Shown here piece by piece: positions 23,224 to 31,825 of a DNA stretch of 43,682 nucleotides. This stretch comes from Mesorhizobium sp. B2-7-1 (lineage in GTDB: Bacteria; Pseudomonadota; Alphaproteobacteria; Rhizobiales; Rhizobiaceae): positions 1 through 43,682 of the forward strand of contig NZ_VFUA01000054.1 of NCBI RefSeq assembly GCF_006440735.1, read 5' to 3'. Numbering within the stretch: position 1 is the stretch's first letter; the number at the start of each line of letters is the position of its first letter. The position numbers and the translations under genes were made by a program. Under the pieces are notes generated by a model. That model was not told the DNA's origin. It made no database searches and was given only the letters and a program-made list of their open reading frames with translations.

Positions 23224-24609
23224 TTGGAAACCGTAAAACTCAAATCCCCGATCGACGGCTCGATCTATGCCGAACGGCCGATCGCTACGGACCAGGCGAT
23301 CAACGCTGCGGTCGAGCGTGCCCGGGCGGCGCAGGAGAAGTGGGCCGAGACACCGGTCGTCGAGCGCGGCAAATACATGCTTGCGATGCTCGAGGCGCTG
23401 GTCGCCATGACCGACGAGATCGTGCCCGAGATCGCCTGGCAGATGGGGCGGCCGGTGCGCTATGGCGGCGAGTTCGGCGGCGTCAAGGAACGCACCAACT
23501 ATATGGTCGAGATCGCCGAAGCAGCGCTGAAGCCTGTGCTGGCTTCCAATCCGAAGGACGGCTTCCGCCGCTATGTGAAGAAGGTGCCGCTCGGCGTCGT
23601 GTTGGTGATCGCGCCCTGGAACTATCCCTATCTTACTGCGGTCAACACCATCGTGCCGGCACTGATGGCGGGCAGCGCCGTCATCCTCAAGCACGCAGTG
23701 CAGACGCTGCTGGTCGGCGAGCGGTTCAGCCAAGCCTTCGACAAGGCGGGCCTGCCAAAGGGCCTGTTCCAGAACCTGGTCATGAACCACGCCCAGACCG
23801 AGAAGCTGCTCGGCTCCGGCAAGATCGACCATGTCAATTTCACCGGCTCGGTCGGCGGCGGCCGCGCCATCGAGAAGGCCGCTGCCGGCACCTTCATGAC
23901 GCTTGGGCTCGAGCTCGGCGGCAAGGACCCGGCCTATGTGCTGCCCGACGCCAAGATGGACCACGCGGTTGCCAACCTGGTCGACGGCGCCTTCTACAAT
24001 TCGGGCCAGTGCTGCTGCGGCATCGAGCGCGTCTATGTGCATGAGAAGGTCTATGACGAGTTCGTCGAGGGTTTCATCGCCGAGACGAAGAACTATGTCG
24101 TCGGCAATCCGCTGGAGCAGGCGACCACCATGGGTCCGATGGCGCAGGCGCGCTTCGCCGACCTGATCCGCGAGCAGAAGGCCGAGGCGCTGCGCAAGGG
24201 CGCCAAGGCGCATATCGCCATGAAGGTCGAGAACGACAGGGCCGGCTCGCCCTATCTGGCACCGGAAGTGCTGACCGGGGTCGATCACCAGATGAGCGTC
24301 ATGCGCGAGGAGAGTTTCGGCCCCATCGTCGGCATCATGAAGGTGCGAGACGACGAGGAGGCGATCGCCCTGATGAACGACAGCCCCTATGGGCTGACGG
24401 CCTCGATCTGGACGCGCGACACCGAGCGCGCGGTGGCGATCGGCGACCGCGTCGAAACCGGAACGGTGTTCATGAACCGCTGCGACTATCTCGACCCGGC
24501 GCTGGTTTGGACCGGCGTCAAGGACACCGGCAAGGGCGCGGCGCTCTCGGCCATCGGCTACGACAACCTGACCCGGCCGAAATCCTATCACCTGCGTGAA
24601 GCGATCTGA
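23224..24609 (+). CDS. Aldehyde dehydrogenase family protein (461 aa, TTG start)
   Basis: This is a standard NAD(P)-dependent aldehyde dehydrogenase: VLVIAPWNYPYLTAVNTIVP and VNFTGSVGGGRAI (cofactor), the general base in LELGGKDPAYV, the catalytic Cys in FYNSGQCCCGIERV, and EESFGPIVGI. The chosen start is TTG at 23224 with GGAG nine bases before it; no ATG gives a full N-terminus, and a stop lies in frame at 23206. In this set it would oxidise an amino aldehyde, for example a gamma-glutamyl-aminoaldehyde, to the acid. It is followed by the iron alcohol dehydrogenase gene after 18 bases. Confidence 0.88.
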   Translation: METVKLKSPIDGSIYAERPIATDQAINAAVERARAAQEKWAETPVVERGKYMLAMLEALVAMTDEIVPEIAWQMGRPVRYGGEFGGVKERTNYMVEIAEAALKPVLASNPKDGFRRYVKKVPLGVVLVIAPWNYPYLTAVNTIVPALMAGSAVILKHAVQTLLVGERFSQAFDKAGLPKGLFQNLVMNHAQTEKLLGSGKIDHVNFTGSVGGGRAIEKAAAGTFMTLGLELGGKDPAYVLPDAKMDHAVANLVDGAFYNSGQCCCGIERVYVHEKVYDEFVEGFIAETKNYVVGNPLEQATTMGPMAQARFADLIREQKAEALRKGAKAHIAMKVENDRAGSPYLAPEVLTGVDHQMSVMREESFGPIVGIMKVRDDEEAIALMNDSPYGLTASIWTRDTERAVAIGDRVETGTVFMNRCDYLDPALVWTGVKDTGKGAALSAIGYDNLTRPKSYHLREAI

Positions 24610-24627
24610 CCTTTCGAAAGACAAAAA

Positions 24628-25800
24628 ATGTCCAAGCTCATCTCCAAATGGAACTACCCCACCACCGTCCGCTTCGGCGCCGGCCGCATCAAGGAACTGC
24701 CGGATGTGCTGGCTGCCGCCGGCATCAAGCGCCCGCTCTTCGTCACCGATCCCGGCCTGGCCAAGCTGCCGGTCGTCGCCTCGACGCTGAAGATCCTCGA
24801 CGACGCCAAGGTTCCCTATGGCGTGTTTTCGGAGGTGAAGCCGAATCCGGTCGAGTCCAACCTCACCGCGGGCATCGCCGTGTTCAAGAAGGGCAAGCAT
24901 GACGGCGTCATCGCCTTCGGCGGCGGCTCGGCGCTCGACCTCGGCAAGCTGATCGCCTTCCAGGCCGGACAGACACGGCCGGTGTGGGACTTCGAGGACG
25001 TCGGCGATTGGTGGACGCGCGCCAATTCCGATGCGATCGCGCCGATCATCGCGGTGCCGACCACGGCAGGAACCGGCTCCGAGGTCGGCCGCGCCGGCGT
25101 CATCACCAATGAGGCGACCCACACCAAGAAGGTGATCTTCCATCCGAAGCTTCTGCCGGCGATCGTCATTGCCGATCCGGAGCTGTCGGTCGGCATGCCT
25201 GCCTTCATCACAGCCGGCACCGGCATGGATGCGCTGGCGCACTGCCTGGAGGCCTATTGCGCGCCGGGCTACCATCCGATGGCCGACGGCATCGCGGTGG
25301 AAGGCATCCGGCTGGTGTTCGAGAACCTGCCCAAGGCCTTCGCCAACGGCAAGGACCTCGTAGCGCGTGCCCATATGATGAGCGCCGCCGCCATGGGCGC
25401 CGCCGCCTTCCAGAAGGGGCTGGGCGCCATCCATTCGCTGTCGCATCCGATCGGCGCGCTCTACGACACCCATCACGGCATGACCAATGCCGTGTTCATG
25501 CCCTATGTGCTCGCCTTCAACAGGGAGAGCATAGAGGAGCGCATCGCCCGGCTCGCCGCCTATTGCGGCATCAAGGGCGGCTTCGACGGCTTCGCCAAGG
25601 CGATCATCAAGCTGCGCAAGGAGCTCAAGGTGCCGCACGCGCTGCCCGGCCTGATCAAGGGTCTCGACATGGACAAGAAGCGCAAGGCGCTGATCGCCGA
25701 CATGGCGGTGGTCGACCCGACCGCCGGCGGCAATCCGGTCAAGCTCACCAAGAAAGCGGCGCTGACGCTGCTCGAAAATGCGATCGCCGGCTCGGTCTGA
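24628..25800 (+). CDS. Iron-containing alcohol dehydrogenase (390 aa)
   Basis: This is a group III Fe-ADH of normal length. The nucleotide-binding part has VIAFGGGSALDLGKLIAF and VPTTAGTGSEVGR. Metal ligands fall in GTGMDALAHCLEAY (His), IHSLSHPIGALYDTHHGMTNA (two His) and an upstream Asp near DPELSV. It would interconvert an alcohol and the aldehyde used by the preceding dehydrogenase. The pair ADH plus ALDH beside a gamma-glutamyl-amide synthetase argues that the carried amine bears a hydroxyl group. No clear terminator follows. Confidence 0.88.
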   Translation: MSKLISKWNYPTTVRFGAGRIKELPDVLAAAGIKRPLFVTDPGLAKLPVVASTLKILDDAKVPYGVFSEVKPNPVESNLTAGIAVFKKGKHDGVIAFGGGSALDLGKLIAFQAGQTRPVWDFEDVGDWWTRANSDAIAPIIAVPTTAGTGSEVGRAGVITNEATHTKKVIFHPKLLPAIVIADPELSVGMPAFITAGTGMDALAHCLEAYCAPGYHPMADGIAVEGIRLVFENLPKAFANGKDLVARAHMMSAAAMGAAAFQKGLGAIHSLSHPIGALYDTHHGMTNAVFMPYVLAFNRESIEERIARLAAYCGIKGGFDGFAKAIIKLRKELKVPHALPGLIKGLDMDKKRKALIADMAVVDPTAGGNPVKLTKKAALTLLENAIAGSV

Positions 25801-25874
25801 GAGCCGGCTTTCAATGCCGAAGAGTTGAATGAAGGGGCGTTCCAGAAGGGAAGGGAGATGGCAAAAGGCAAGGT

Positions 25875-25944
25875 GGCTAACCATTAGCCGGAAAATTAAG
25901 CGCGGGCTAATTGCTACAGTCCGTTAAAAAGAGTTAACTTTTTT
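25875..25944. promoter_or_regulatory. Palindromes in the leader of the ABC importer operon
   Basis: GGCTAACCATTAGCC at 25875-25889 is a perfect palindrome around CCA, and GGCTAA recurs at 25905-25910. AAAAGAGTTAACTTTTTT at 25927-25944 is an 18-bp palindrome with one mismatch. All lie 100-170 bases upstream of the binding-protein start in the 246-base gap 25801-26046, where promoter and operators are expected. No regulator is assigned. A small GGCGC/GCGCC hairpin at 26012-26027 lies in the leader. Confidence 0.4.
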
Positions 25945-26046
25945 GGCCGCGGGGCTCCGGTTTCAAAAAGCCTTCATCTGGCTGTCACACGAAAACGATA
26001 CCCGCATCGCAGGCGCTTAAACGCGCCAGTTCAACGGAGAGAACAC

Positions 26047-27153
26047 ATGTTCAAGTTCACGGGGAAAGTGCTTTCCCTCTCGGCCGCGGCGCTCTTCGCG
26101 TCGACGGTGATTTCGTCCGCCGACGCGCTGGACGATCTCGTCAAGGCCGCGAAGGCGGAAGGCCAGCTCACCACCATCGCGCTTCCGCATGACTGGTGTG
26201 GCTATGGGGCAGTGATCGACGCTTTCAAGGCTAAGTATCCAGAAATCAAGATCAACGAACTCAACCCGGACGCCGGCTCGGGCGACGAGGTCGAGGCGAT
26301 CAAGGCCAACAAGGACAACAAGGGTCCGCAGGCGCCCGACGTCATCGACGTCGGCCTCTCGTTCGGCCCGACCGCCAAGGCCGACGGCCTGCTGATGCCT
26401 TACAAGGTGTCGACCTGGGACTCGATCCCGGACAGCGCCAAGGATGCCGACGGCGCCTGGTACGGCGACTATTACGGCGTGCTGTCGTTCATGGTGAACA
26501 AGGACCTGATCAAGGAATCGCCGGCCGACTGGGCCGACCTGCTGAAGCCGGAATTCGCCAACTCGGTCGCGCTCGCGGGTGACCCGCGCGCTTCGAACCA
26601 GGCCATCCAGGCGGTCTACGCCTCCGGTCTGTCGTCGGGCGCTGCCGCCGGTGAAGCCGCCGGCACCGCTGGCCTCGACTTCTTCAAGAAGCTCAACGCC
26701 GCCGGCAACTTCGTTCCGGTCGTCGGCAAGCCGGCGACGCTGGCCCAGGGCCAGACGCCGATCCTGATCAACTGGGACTACAACGCGCTCGCCGGCCGCG
26801 ACACGCTGAAGGGCAATCCGCCCGTCGACGTGATCGTGCCGAAGACCGGCGTCGTCGCCGGCGTCTATGTGCAGGCGATCAGCGCTTACGCGCCGCATCC
26901 GAACGCCGCGAAGCTGTGGATGGAGTACCTCTATTCCGACGAAGGCCAGATCGGCTGGCTGAAGGGCTACTGCCACCCGATCCGCTTCAACGATCTCGCC
27001 AAGAACGGCAAGATCCCGGCGGACGTGCTGGCCAAGCTGCCGCCGGCCGAGTCCTATGCCTCGGCCGCTTTCCCGACGCTCGACGAGCAGGGCAAGGCCA
27101 AGGAAGCCATCAGCAAGAACTGGGACGCCACCGTCGGCGCCAACGTCAAGTAA
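26047..27153 (+). CDS. ABC transporter substrate-binding protein, polyamine/iron type (368 aa)
   Basis: A Sec signal peptide (FKFTGKVLSLSAAALFASTV) with a likely cut after SADA opens the protein. The body is a type-II periplasmic binding protein related to PotD/AfuA: LTTIALPHDWCGYGAVIDAF, DVIDVGLSFGPTAKADGLLM, GAWYGDYYGVLSFMVNKDL and a C-terminal MEYLYSDEGQIGWLKG. It delivers a small substrate to the permeases encoded next. The ATG has GGAGAG upstream. A strong hairpin follows the stop, which usually keeps binding-protein mRNA more abundant than permease mRNA. Substrate may be a polyamine or amine because of the preceding catabolic set; an iron chelate cannot be excluded. Confidence 0.87.
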   Translation: MFKFTGKVLSLSAAALFASTVISSADALDDLVKAAKAEGQLTTIALPHDWCGYGAVIDAFKAKYPEIKINELNPDAGSGDEVEAIKANKDNKGPQAPDVIDVGLSFGPTAKADGLLMPYKVSTWDSIPDSAKDADGAWYGDYYGVLSFMVNKDLIKESPADWADLLKPEFANSVALAGDPRASNQAIQAVYASGLSSGAAAGEAAGTAGLDFFKKLNAAGNFVPVVGKPATLAQGQTPILINWDYNALAGRDTLKGNPPVDVIVPKTGVVAGVYVQAISAYAPHPNAAKLWMEYLYSDEGQIGWLKGYCHPIRFNDLAKNGKIPADVLAKLPPAESYASAAFPTLDEQGKAKEAISKNWDATVGANVK

Positions 27154-27165
27154 GACTTGAAATGC

Positions 27166-27191
27166 GCCGGGCGGCCGCTTGGCCGCTCGGC
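27166..27191 (+). other. RNA hairpin between binding-protein and permease genes
   Basis: GCCGGGCGGCC (27166-27176) pairs with GGCCGCTCGGC (27181-27191) over 11 bp with one G-U pair and the loop GCTT, followed by TTTCCC. It starts 13 bases after the binding-protein stop. This position and strength fit an attenuator or mRNA-stabilising structure that sets unequal expression of the two genes. Confidence 0.65.
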
Positions 27192-27217
27192 TTTCCCTCG
27201 AAGACGGTGCCTGGCGC

Positions 27218-28135
27218 ATGACCGATCTATCGCTTTCAAATCAGTCTATTGCCACGAAGCCCGCGCCGCCGACCGAGGCGACCGCTTTCCGTCTGCCGAC
27301 GCAATGGATCGGTGTGGCGCCGTTCTTCGTCTTCACCCTGATGTTCCTGATCATGCCGACGCTCTATCTCGTCATCGGCGCGTTTCAGACCGGGGAAGGC
27401 GGTTTCACGCTCGACAACATCCTGCAGTTGGTGAGCGATCCTTCGATCAGCAATTCCTATTGGGTTTCGATCAAGATCAGCTTCTGGTCGGCTATCGTCG
27501 GCGCATTCGCCGGATTGGCGATCGCCATCGCCATAGTGCGCGGCGGCCTGCCCAGCTGGGTGCGCTCCGCGACGCTGACCTTCTCGGGCGTCGCCTCGAA
27601 TTTCGCCGGCTTGCCGCTGGCCTTCGCGTTCATCGCCACGCTCGGCCGCGTCGGCATCGTGACGGTGCTGTTGCGCGACATATTCAACCTCAACATCTAC
27701 GCGTTGGGGTTCAATTTCCTGACCACGTGGGGCCTTATCGTAGTCTATCTCTTCTTCCAGATCCCGCTGATGGTGGTGATCATCGTGCCGGCCATCGACG
27801 GCTTGAAGAAGGAGTGGAACGAGGCGGCGGCCACGCTTGGCGCGACCCAGTGGCAGTACTGGCGCATGGTGGTGATACCGGTGTTGTTTCCGAGCTTCCT
27901 CGGCACCGTGATCCTTCTGTTCGCCAACGCCTTCGGCGCCATCGCGACGGCCTACGCGTTCGCCGGCCCGCAGCTCAACATCGTCCCCATCAAGCTCTAT
28001 TCACAGATCAACGGCGACGTGCTGCACAATCCGCAACTCGGCTACGCGATCGCCTTCGGCATGATCGTCATCACCGGACTGGCGAACGTCTTCTACATCT
28101 GGTTCCGGACCCGCTCCGAGAGGTGGCTGAAATGA
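27218..28135 (+). CDS. ABC transporter permease 1 (305 aa)
   Basis: This is a membrane permease with about six helices; the first follows a soluble leader of about 35 residues (IGVAPFFVFTLMFLIMPTLY). The ATPase-contact EAA loop is EWNEAAATLGATQWQYWRMV with the conserved Gly, then VVIPVLFPSFLGTV. It is the PotB/FbpB-like first half of the channel. The ATG at 27218 is chosen; a TTG at 27179 inside the upstream hairpin would add 13 residues. The stop overlaps the next start as ATGA. Confidence 0.87.
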   Translation: MTDLSLSNQSIATKPAPPTEATAFRLPTQWIGVAPFFVFTLMFLIMPTLYLVIGAFQTGEGGFTLDNILQLVSDPSISNSYWVSIKISFWSAIVGAFAGLAIAIAIVRGGLPSWVRSATLTFSGVASNFAGLPLAFAFIATLGRVGIVTVLLRDIFNLNIYALGFNFLTTWGLIVVYLFFQIPLMVVIIVPAIDGLKKEWNEAAATLGATQWQYWRMVVIPVLFPSFLGTVILLFANAFGAIATAYAFAGPQLNIVPIKLYSQINGDVLHNPQLGYAIAFGMIVITGLANVFYIWFRTRSERWLK

Positions 28136-28923
28136 AGTCGGGCAAATTCTGGGCCTGGGTCGTCTTCGGCATCGGCACGGCCTATTTCTTCATTCCGCTG
28201 CTGGCGACGTTCGAGTTCTCGTTGCGCATGCGGCGCGGCGTCCATTCCTTCGACGCCTACCAGGTCGTGCTCGGCGACCCCCGCTTCCAGGCAACGTTCC
28301 TGTATTCGGTGATCGCTGCGATCTTCACCATCATCCTCGGCGTGCTGGTCGTGGTGCCGGCGGCCTATTGGATCCGACTGCGGCTGCCTCAAATCAGGCC
28401 GATCGTCGAGTTCATCACACTGCTGCCGCTGGTCATTCCGGCGATCGTCATCGTCTTCGGCTATATCCGCATGTACGGGTCGAGCTCGCCGCTGCCGTTC
28501 CTGGCCAGCGATCTCGGCGCAAGCGCCCTCCTGGTGATCGGTTACGCGACGCTGGCGCTGCCCTATATGTACCGCGCCGTCGACACAGGCCTTCGCACTA
28601 TCGACGTCAGGACGCTGACCGAGGCGGCCCAGATCCTGGGCGCAGGCTGGACCACGATCATAACCCGCGTTATTCTGCCCAATGTCCTGATCGCGGTGCT
28701 GTCGGGCGCGTTCCTGACTTTCGCCATCGTCATCGGCGAATTCACGATGGCGAGCCTGCTCAACCGTCCGGCGTTCGGGCCGTATCTGCAGAACATCGGC
28801 GCCAACCGCGCCTATGAGCCGGCGGCCCTTGCCATCATCGCCTTCGCCATTACCTGGGGCTGCATGTCGCTGATCCAGATCCTGTCCCGTTTCGCGCCGA
28901 AATCGGCGAACCGACCGAATTGA
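28132..28923 (+). CDS. ABC transporter permease 2 (263 aa)
   Basis: This six-helix permease begins MKSGKFWAWVVFGIGTAYFF. The EAA loop reads LTEAAQILGAGWTTIITRVI and is followed by LPNVLIAVLSGAFLTFAIVI, as in PotC-type proteins. The start overlaps permease 1 by 4 bases. A longer open frame from 27157 is a shadow of permease 1. It pairs with permease 1 in the membrane channel of the importer. Confidence 0.88.
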   Translation: MKSGKFWAWVVFGIGTAYFFIPLLATFEFSLRMRRGVHSFDAYQVVLGDPRFQATFLYSVIAAIFTIILGVLVVVPAAYWIRLRLPQIRPIVEFITLLPLVIPAIVIVFGYIRMYGSSSPLPFLASDLGASALLVIGYATLALPYMYRAVDTGLRTIDVRTLTEAAQILGAGWTTIITRVILPNVLIAVLSGAFLTFAIVIGEFTMASLLNRPAFGPYLQNIGANRAYEPAALAIIAFAITWGCMSLIQILSRFAPKSANRPN

Positions 28924-28938
28924 CCTGAGAGAAAAGCC

Positions 28939-30003
28939 ATGGCCGAGCCATTCCTGTCCATCCAGCATGTGCGCAAGTCCTACGGCGCCAACACCGTCGT
29001 GCAGGATTTCAATCTCGATGTAGAGCCCGGCGAGTTCGTCTCCTTCCTCGGCCCGTCCGGCTGCGGCAAGACGACGGTGCTTCGCATGGTCGCCGGCTTC
29101 GAGGAGCCTTCGGCCGGCAAGATCGTCGTCGCCGGCAAGGATATCACCAGGCTGAAGCCCAACCAGCGCAATGTCGGCATGGTGTTCCAGGCCTATGCGC
29201 TGTTCCCGAACCTGACCGTGGCGCAGAACATCGCCTTCGGCCTCAAGGTCGCCGGCATGTCCAAGGCGGATTCCGACAGGCGCGTCGCCGAGATGCTCGA
29301 CATCATCAAGCTGCCGCAAATGGCCGACCGCTATCCCTACCAGTTGTCCGGCGGCCAGCAGCAGCGTATCGCGCTCGCGCGGGCGATTGCCCCGAAACCC
29401 AAACTGCTTCTGCTCGACGAGCCGCTGTCGGCGCTCGACGCCAAGGTGCGCGTGTCGCTGCGCGAAGAGATCCGCTCGATCCAGAAGAAGCTTGGCATCA
29501 CCACCATCTTCGTCACGCATGACCAGGAAGAGGCGCTGTCGATCTCCGACCGCATCGCGGTGATGTATGGCGGCAAGGCCGAGCAGGTTGGCACGCCGTT
29601 CGAGATCTACAACCGGCCGGCCACCAAATTCGTCGCCAACTTCGTCGGCACGCTCAACGTGCTCGAAGGCACGGTGACCGATGCCGGCGCTGGCAGGGTG
29701 CGCGTGAACAGCCAGGAGGTCGCTCTCAAGGGCAAGCTCAACGGCTCGAAGTCCGGCGATACGCTGTCGCTGGCGCTCCGGCCCGAGGCCATCTCGCTGG
29801 CGCGCCAGCCCGGCCACGACACCAGCCTGTCGGGCGAGATCGCCGAAGTGCATTTCCTCGGCTCGGTCATCCGCGTGCGGGTCGGCATCGGCGGCAACAC
29901 GGTGTCGCTCGACACCTTCAACAATTCGACGACGCCGCCGCCGGTCGTCGGCGACAAGGCCGATATCTCCTTCGCGTCCGGAGACATGCTGGTCCTGCAC
30001 TAG
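28939..30003 (+). CDS. ABC transporter ATP-binding protein, PotA/FbpC-like (354 aa)
   Basis: The nucleotide-binding domain has Walker A GPSGCGKTT (near residue 38), Q-loop FQAYALF, signature LSGGQQQR, Walker B LLLLDEP and the switch His in FVTHDQEEAL. From about residue 240 a TOBE domain follows (FVGTLNVLEGTVTDAGAG, ALRPEAISLA), which places it in the polyamine/iron/sugar importer group. It begins 15 bases after permease 2 and completes a four-gene importer. A large palindrome lies downstream. Confidence 0.92.
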   Translation: MAEPFLSIQHVRKSYGANTVVQDFNLDVEPGEFVSFLGPSGCGKTTVLRMVAGFEEPSAGKIVVAGKDITRLKPNQRNVGMVFQAYALFPNLTVAQNIAFGLKVAGMSKADSDRRVAEMLDIIKLPQMADRYPYQLSGGQQQRIALARAIAPKPKLLLLDEPLSALDAKVRVSLREEIRSIQKKLGITTIFVTHDQEEALSISDRIAVMYGGKAEQVGTPFEIYNRPATKFVANFVGTLNVLEGTVTDAGAGRVRVNSQEVALKGKLNGSKSGDTLSLALRPEAISLARQPGHDTSLSGEIAEVHFLGSVIRVRVGIGGNTVSLDTFNNSTTPPPVVGDKADISFASGDMLVLH

Positions 30004-30014
30004 GCCATGTCGAT

Positions 30015-30132
30015 ATTCAGGTGAGGCCGGCCTGCAAATGGCGGCTTCCTGCGCTTCCGGTGCTCACGTACGAAAAGTACGCTCCGCTCCGGTTCTCGGA
30101 AACCACCATTTTCGACTCGGCCTGACCTGAAT
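30015..30132. repeat. 118-bp imperfect palindromic element
   Basis: The outer arms ATTCAGGTGAGGCCG (30015-30029) and CGGCCTGACCTGAAT (30118-30132) match with one mismatch. Inner arms AAATGG-GG-TTCC and GGAAACCACCATTT (about 30036-30049 and 30099-30112) continue the fold. The centre holds CACGTAC and GTACGC around a GAAAA turn. It lies 12 bases after the ATPase stop. Similar palindromes occur in rhizobial intergenic DNA (recognition only). The rest of 30004-30271 shows no gene. Confidence 0.65.
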
Positions 30133-30271
30133 CTCAACACAGCCTGAGCCAACTGGACTGAAGCTCTTTGAGCATGTGCATATAGCCGGCCAATATCGAC
30201 GCGTCCGACAAATCAACAGTATCCTGGCTCGGGGTACTGCCAAGCTTCGCGCTTCGCCGCTACGATAAGCC

Positions 30272-31825
30272 ATGGCGCTGTTCGAACTCACCCTTGTCCT
30301 GCTTCTGATCGCCGTCGCGCTGACGGCGCTGTCGCGACGTCTGGAGGTTCCCTATCCGTCGCTGCTGGCGCTTGCGGGCGTTGGGCTGGCCTTCGTGCCG
30401 GGCGCGCCGACGATCGAGATCGATCCCGAACTGGCGCTTGCGCTGTTCATCGCGCCGGTGCTTCTCGATGCCGCCTATGACACGTCGCTGCGCGACCTGA
30501 AGCGCTATCGGCTGTCGCTGGCGCTTTTGGCGCTTGGCGCTGTCGTCTTCACCACGGTGGTCGTTGCCTTTGTCGGCTGGAAGATGGCCGGCCTGCCGAT
30601 CGCGGCGGCGATCGCGCTCGGCGCCATCGTCGCGCCGCCTGATGCGGTCGCGGCAAGTGCTGTGCTCAACCAGTTCAAGGTGCCGCACCGTCTCACCGCG
30701 ATCCTGCAGGGCGAAAGCCTGCTCAACGACGCCACGGCGCTGTTGATCTACCGGATATCGGTTGCGGCGGCAGTCGGCACCCTCATGCTGAAGGACGCAG
30801 TGCCCGTCATCCTGCTTGCAACGGTCGGCAGCGTCGTCGCCGGCTATCTGTTCGGCCGAGTGTCGCTGCTCACGCTGACGCGCATCGAGGATGCGGCAAG
30901 CAGCACCGTGGTGCAGTTCGCTGGAACCTTCGCCGTCTGGATCATTGCCGACAAGCTGGGCCTCTCCGCCATCATCACCATCGTCGTCTATGCCATCACC
31001 ATCGCGCGCACCGCGCCGCGCCGGATGTCGGCGAGGCGCCGCGTCAGCACCTATTCGGTCTGGGAGTCGGCCGTGTTCGTGCTCAATGTGCTGGCTTTCG
31101 TGCTGATGGGCCTGCAGGCCCGGTCGATCGTCGGGCGGCTCTCCGGCGACGGCCAAGGCGAGGCCTTTCTCTTCGCCGCAACGGTGCTGGCCGCCGTCAT
31201 CGTGGCGCGTCTCGTCTGGGTGATGGGGTACGTTGCGGTGATAAGGCAGTTCACGCGTTTCGACGACGAAGGGCAGAAGCGGGATGCGCCGACATTTCGC
31301 GGCGCGGTGCTGGTCGGCTGGTGCGGCATGCGCGGGCTGGTTACGCTGGTGGTCGCGATCGCGTTGCCGGCAGACTTCCCCGGCCGCGACCCGATCGTGC
31401 TTGCCGCCTTTGCGGTCGTCCTCGGAACGCTCGTGCTGCAGGGCATGAGCCTGAAGCCGCTGCTGCGTTGGCTCAATTTCGACCGGGATACGACGATCGA
31501 TCGCGAGGTAGCCGAGGCGCGCGTCGCCATCATGCAGGCCGCGCTCGACGTGCTGAACCGCAAGACCTCGGCCGCTGCCGCGGTCGTGCGCGAACAGTAC
31601 GAGGCTCAACGCCGGGTCGCCGAAAATCCCGACGACGCGCAAGCCGCAACGGAATACGACCGGCTGCGCCTCTACGCCATCAAGCGGCAGCGCGACAGGC
31701 TGGAGGAGCTGCGCGGCAACGGCACGATCGGCGACGAGGCCTATCATCGGTTGGAAGAGGAGATCGACTGGTCGGAACTGGCGGCGTCGCCTGCCGGAAG
31801 CTTCCAGCCGCTGACGACTTACTAG
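30272..31825 (+). CDS. CPA1-family Na+/H+ antiporter (517 aa)
   Basis: About twelve membrane helices span residues 1-410. Ion-binding motifs are GAIVAPPDAVAASAVL and GESLLNDATALLIYR, the latter with the Asn-Asp pair of electroneutral NhaP/NHE exchangers. GAVLVGWCGMRGLVTLVVAIA is another family block. A charged cytosolic tail of about 85 residues (KTSAAAAVVREQYEAQRRV, KRQRDRLEELRGNGTIGDEA) probably regulates activity. It swaps protons for Na+ or K+ in pH and salt homeostasis. It stands alone between the palindrome and the next gene. Confidence 0.9.
   Translation: MALFELTLVLLLIAVALTALSRRLEVPYPSLLALAGVGLAFVPGAPTIEIDPELALALFIAPVLLDAAYDTSLRDLKRYRLSLALLALGAVVFTTVVVAFVGWKMAGLPIAAAIALGAIVAPPDAVAASAVLNQFKVPHRLTAILQGESLLNDATALLIYRISVAAAVGTLMLKDAVPVILLATVGSVVAGYLFGRVSLLTLTRIEDAASSTVVQFAGTFAVWIIADKLGLSAIITIVVYAITIARTAPRRMSARRRVSTYSVWESAVFVLNVLAFVLMGLQARSIVGRLSGDGQGEAFLFAATVLAAVIVARLVWVMGYVAVIRQFTRFDDEGQKRDAPTFRGAVLVGWCGMRGLVTLVVAIALPADFPGRDPIVLAAFAVVLGTLVLQGMSLKPLLRWLNFDRDTTIDREVAEARVAIMQAALDVLNRKTSAAAAVVREQYEAQRRVAENPDDAQAATEYDRLRLYAIKRQRDRLEELRGNGTIGDEAYHRLEEEIDWSELAASPAGSFQPLTTY

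Noticed and set aside
22729..25884. A 1051-codon open frame on the minus strand
   Set aside because: It is antisense to the toxin, aldehyde dehydrogenase and alcohol dehydrogenase genes, has a low-complexity Arg/His/Asp-rich product with no domain, and arises from GC-rich codon bias.
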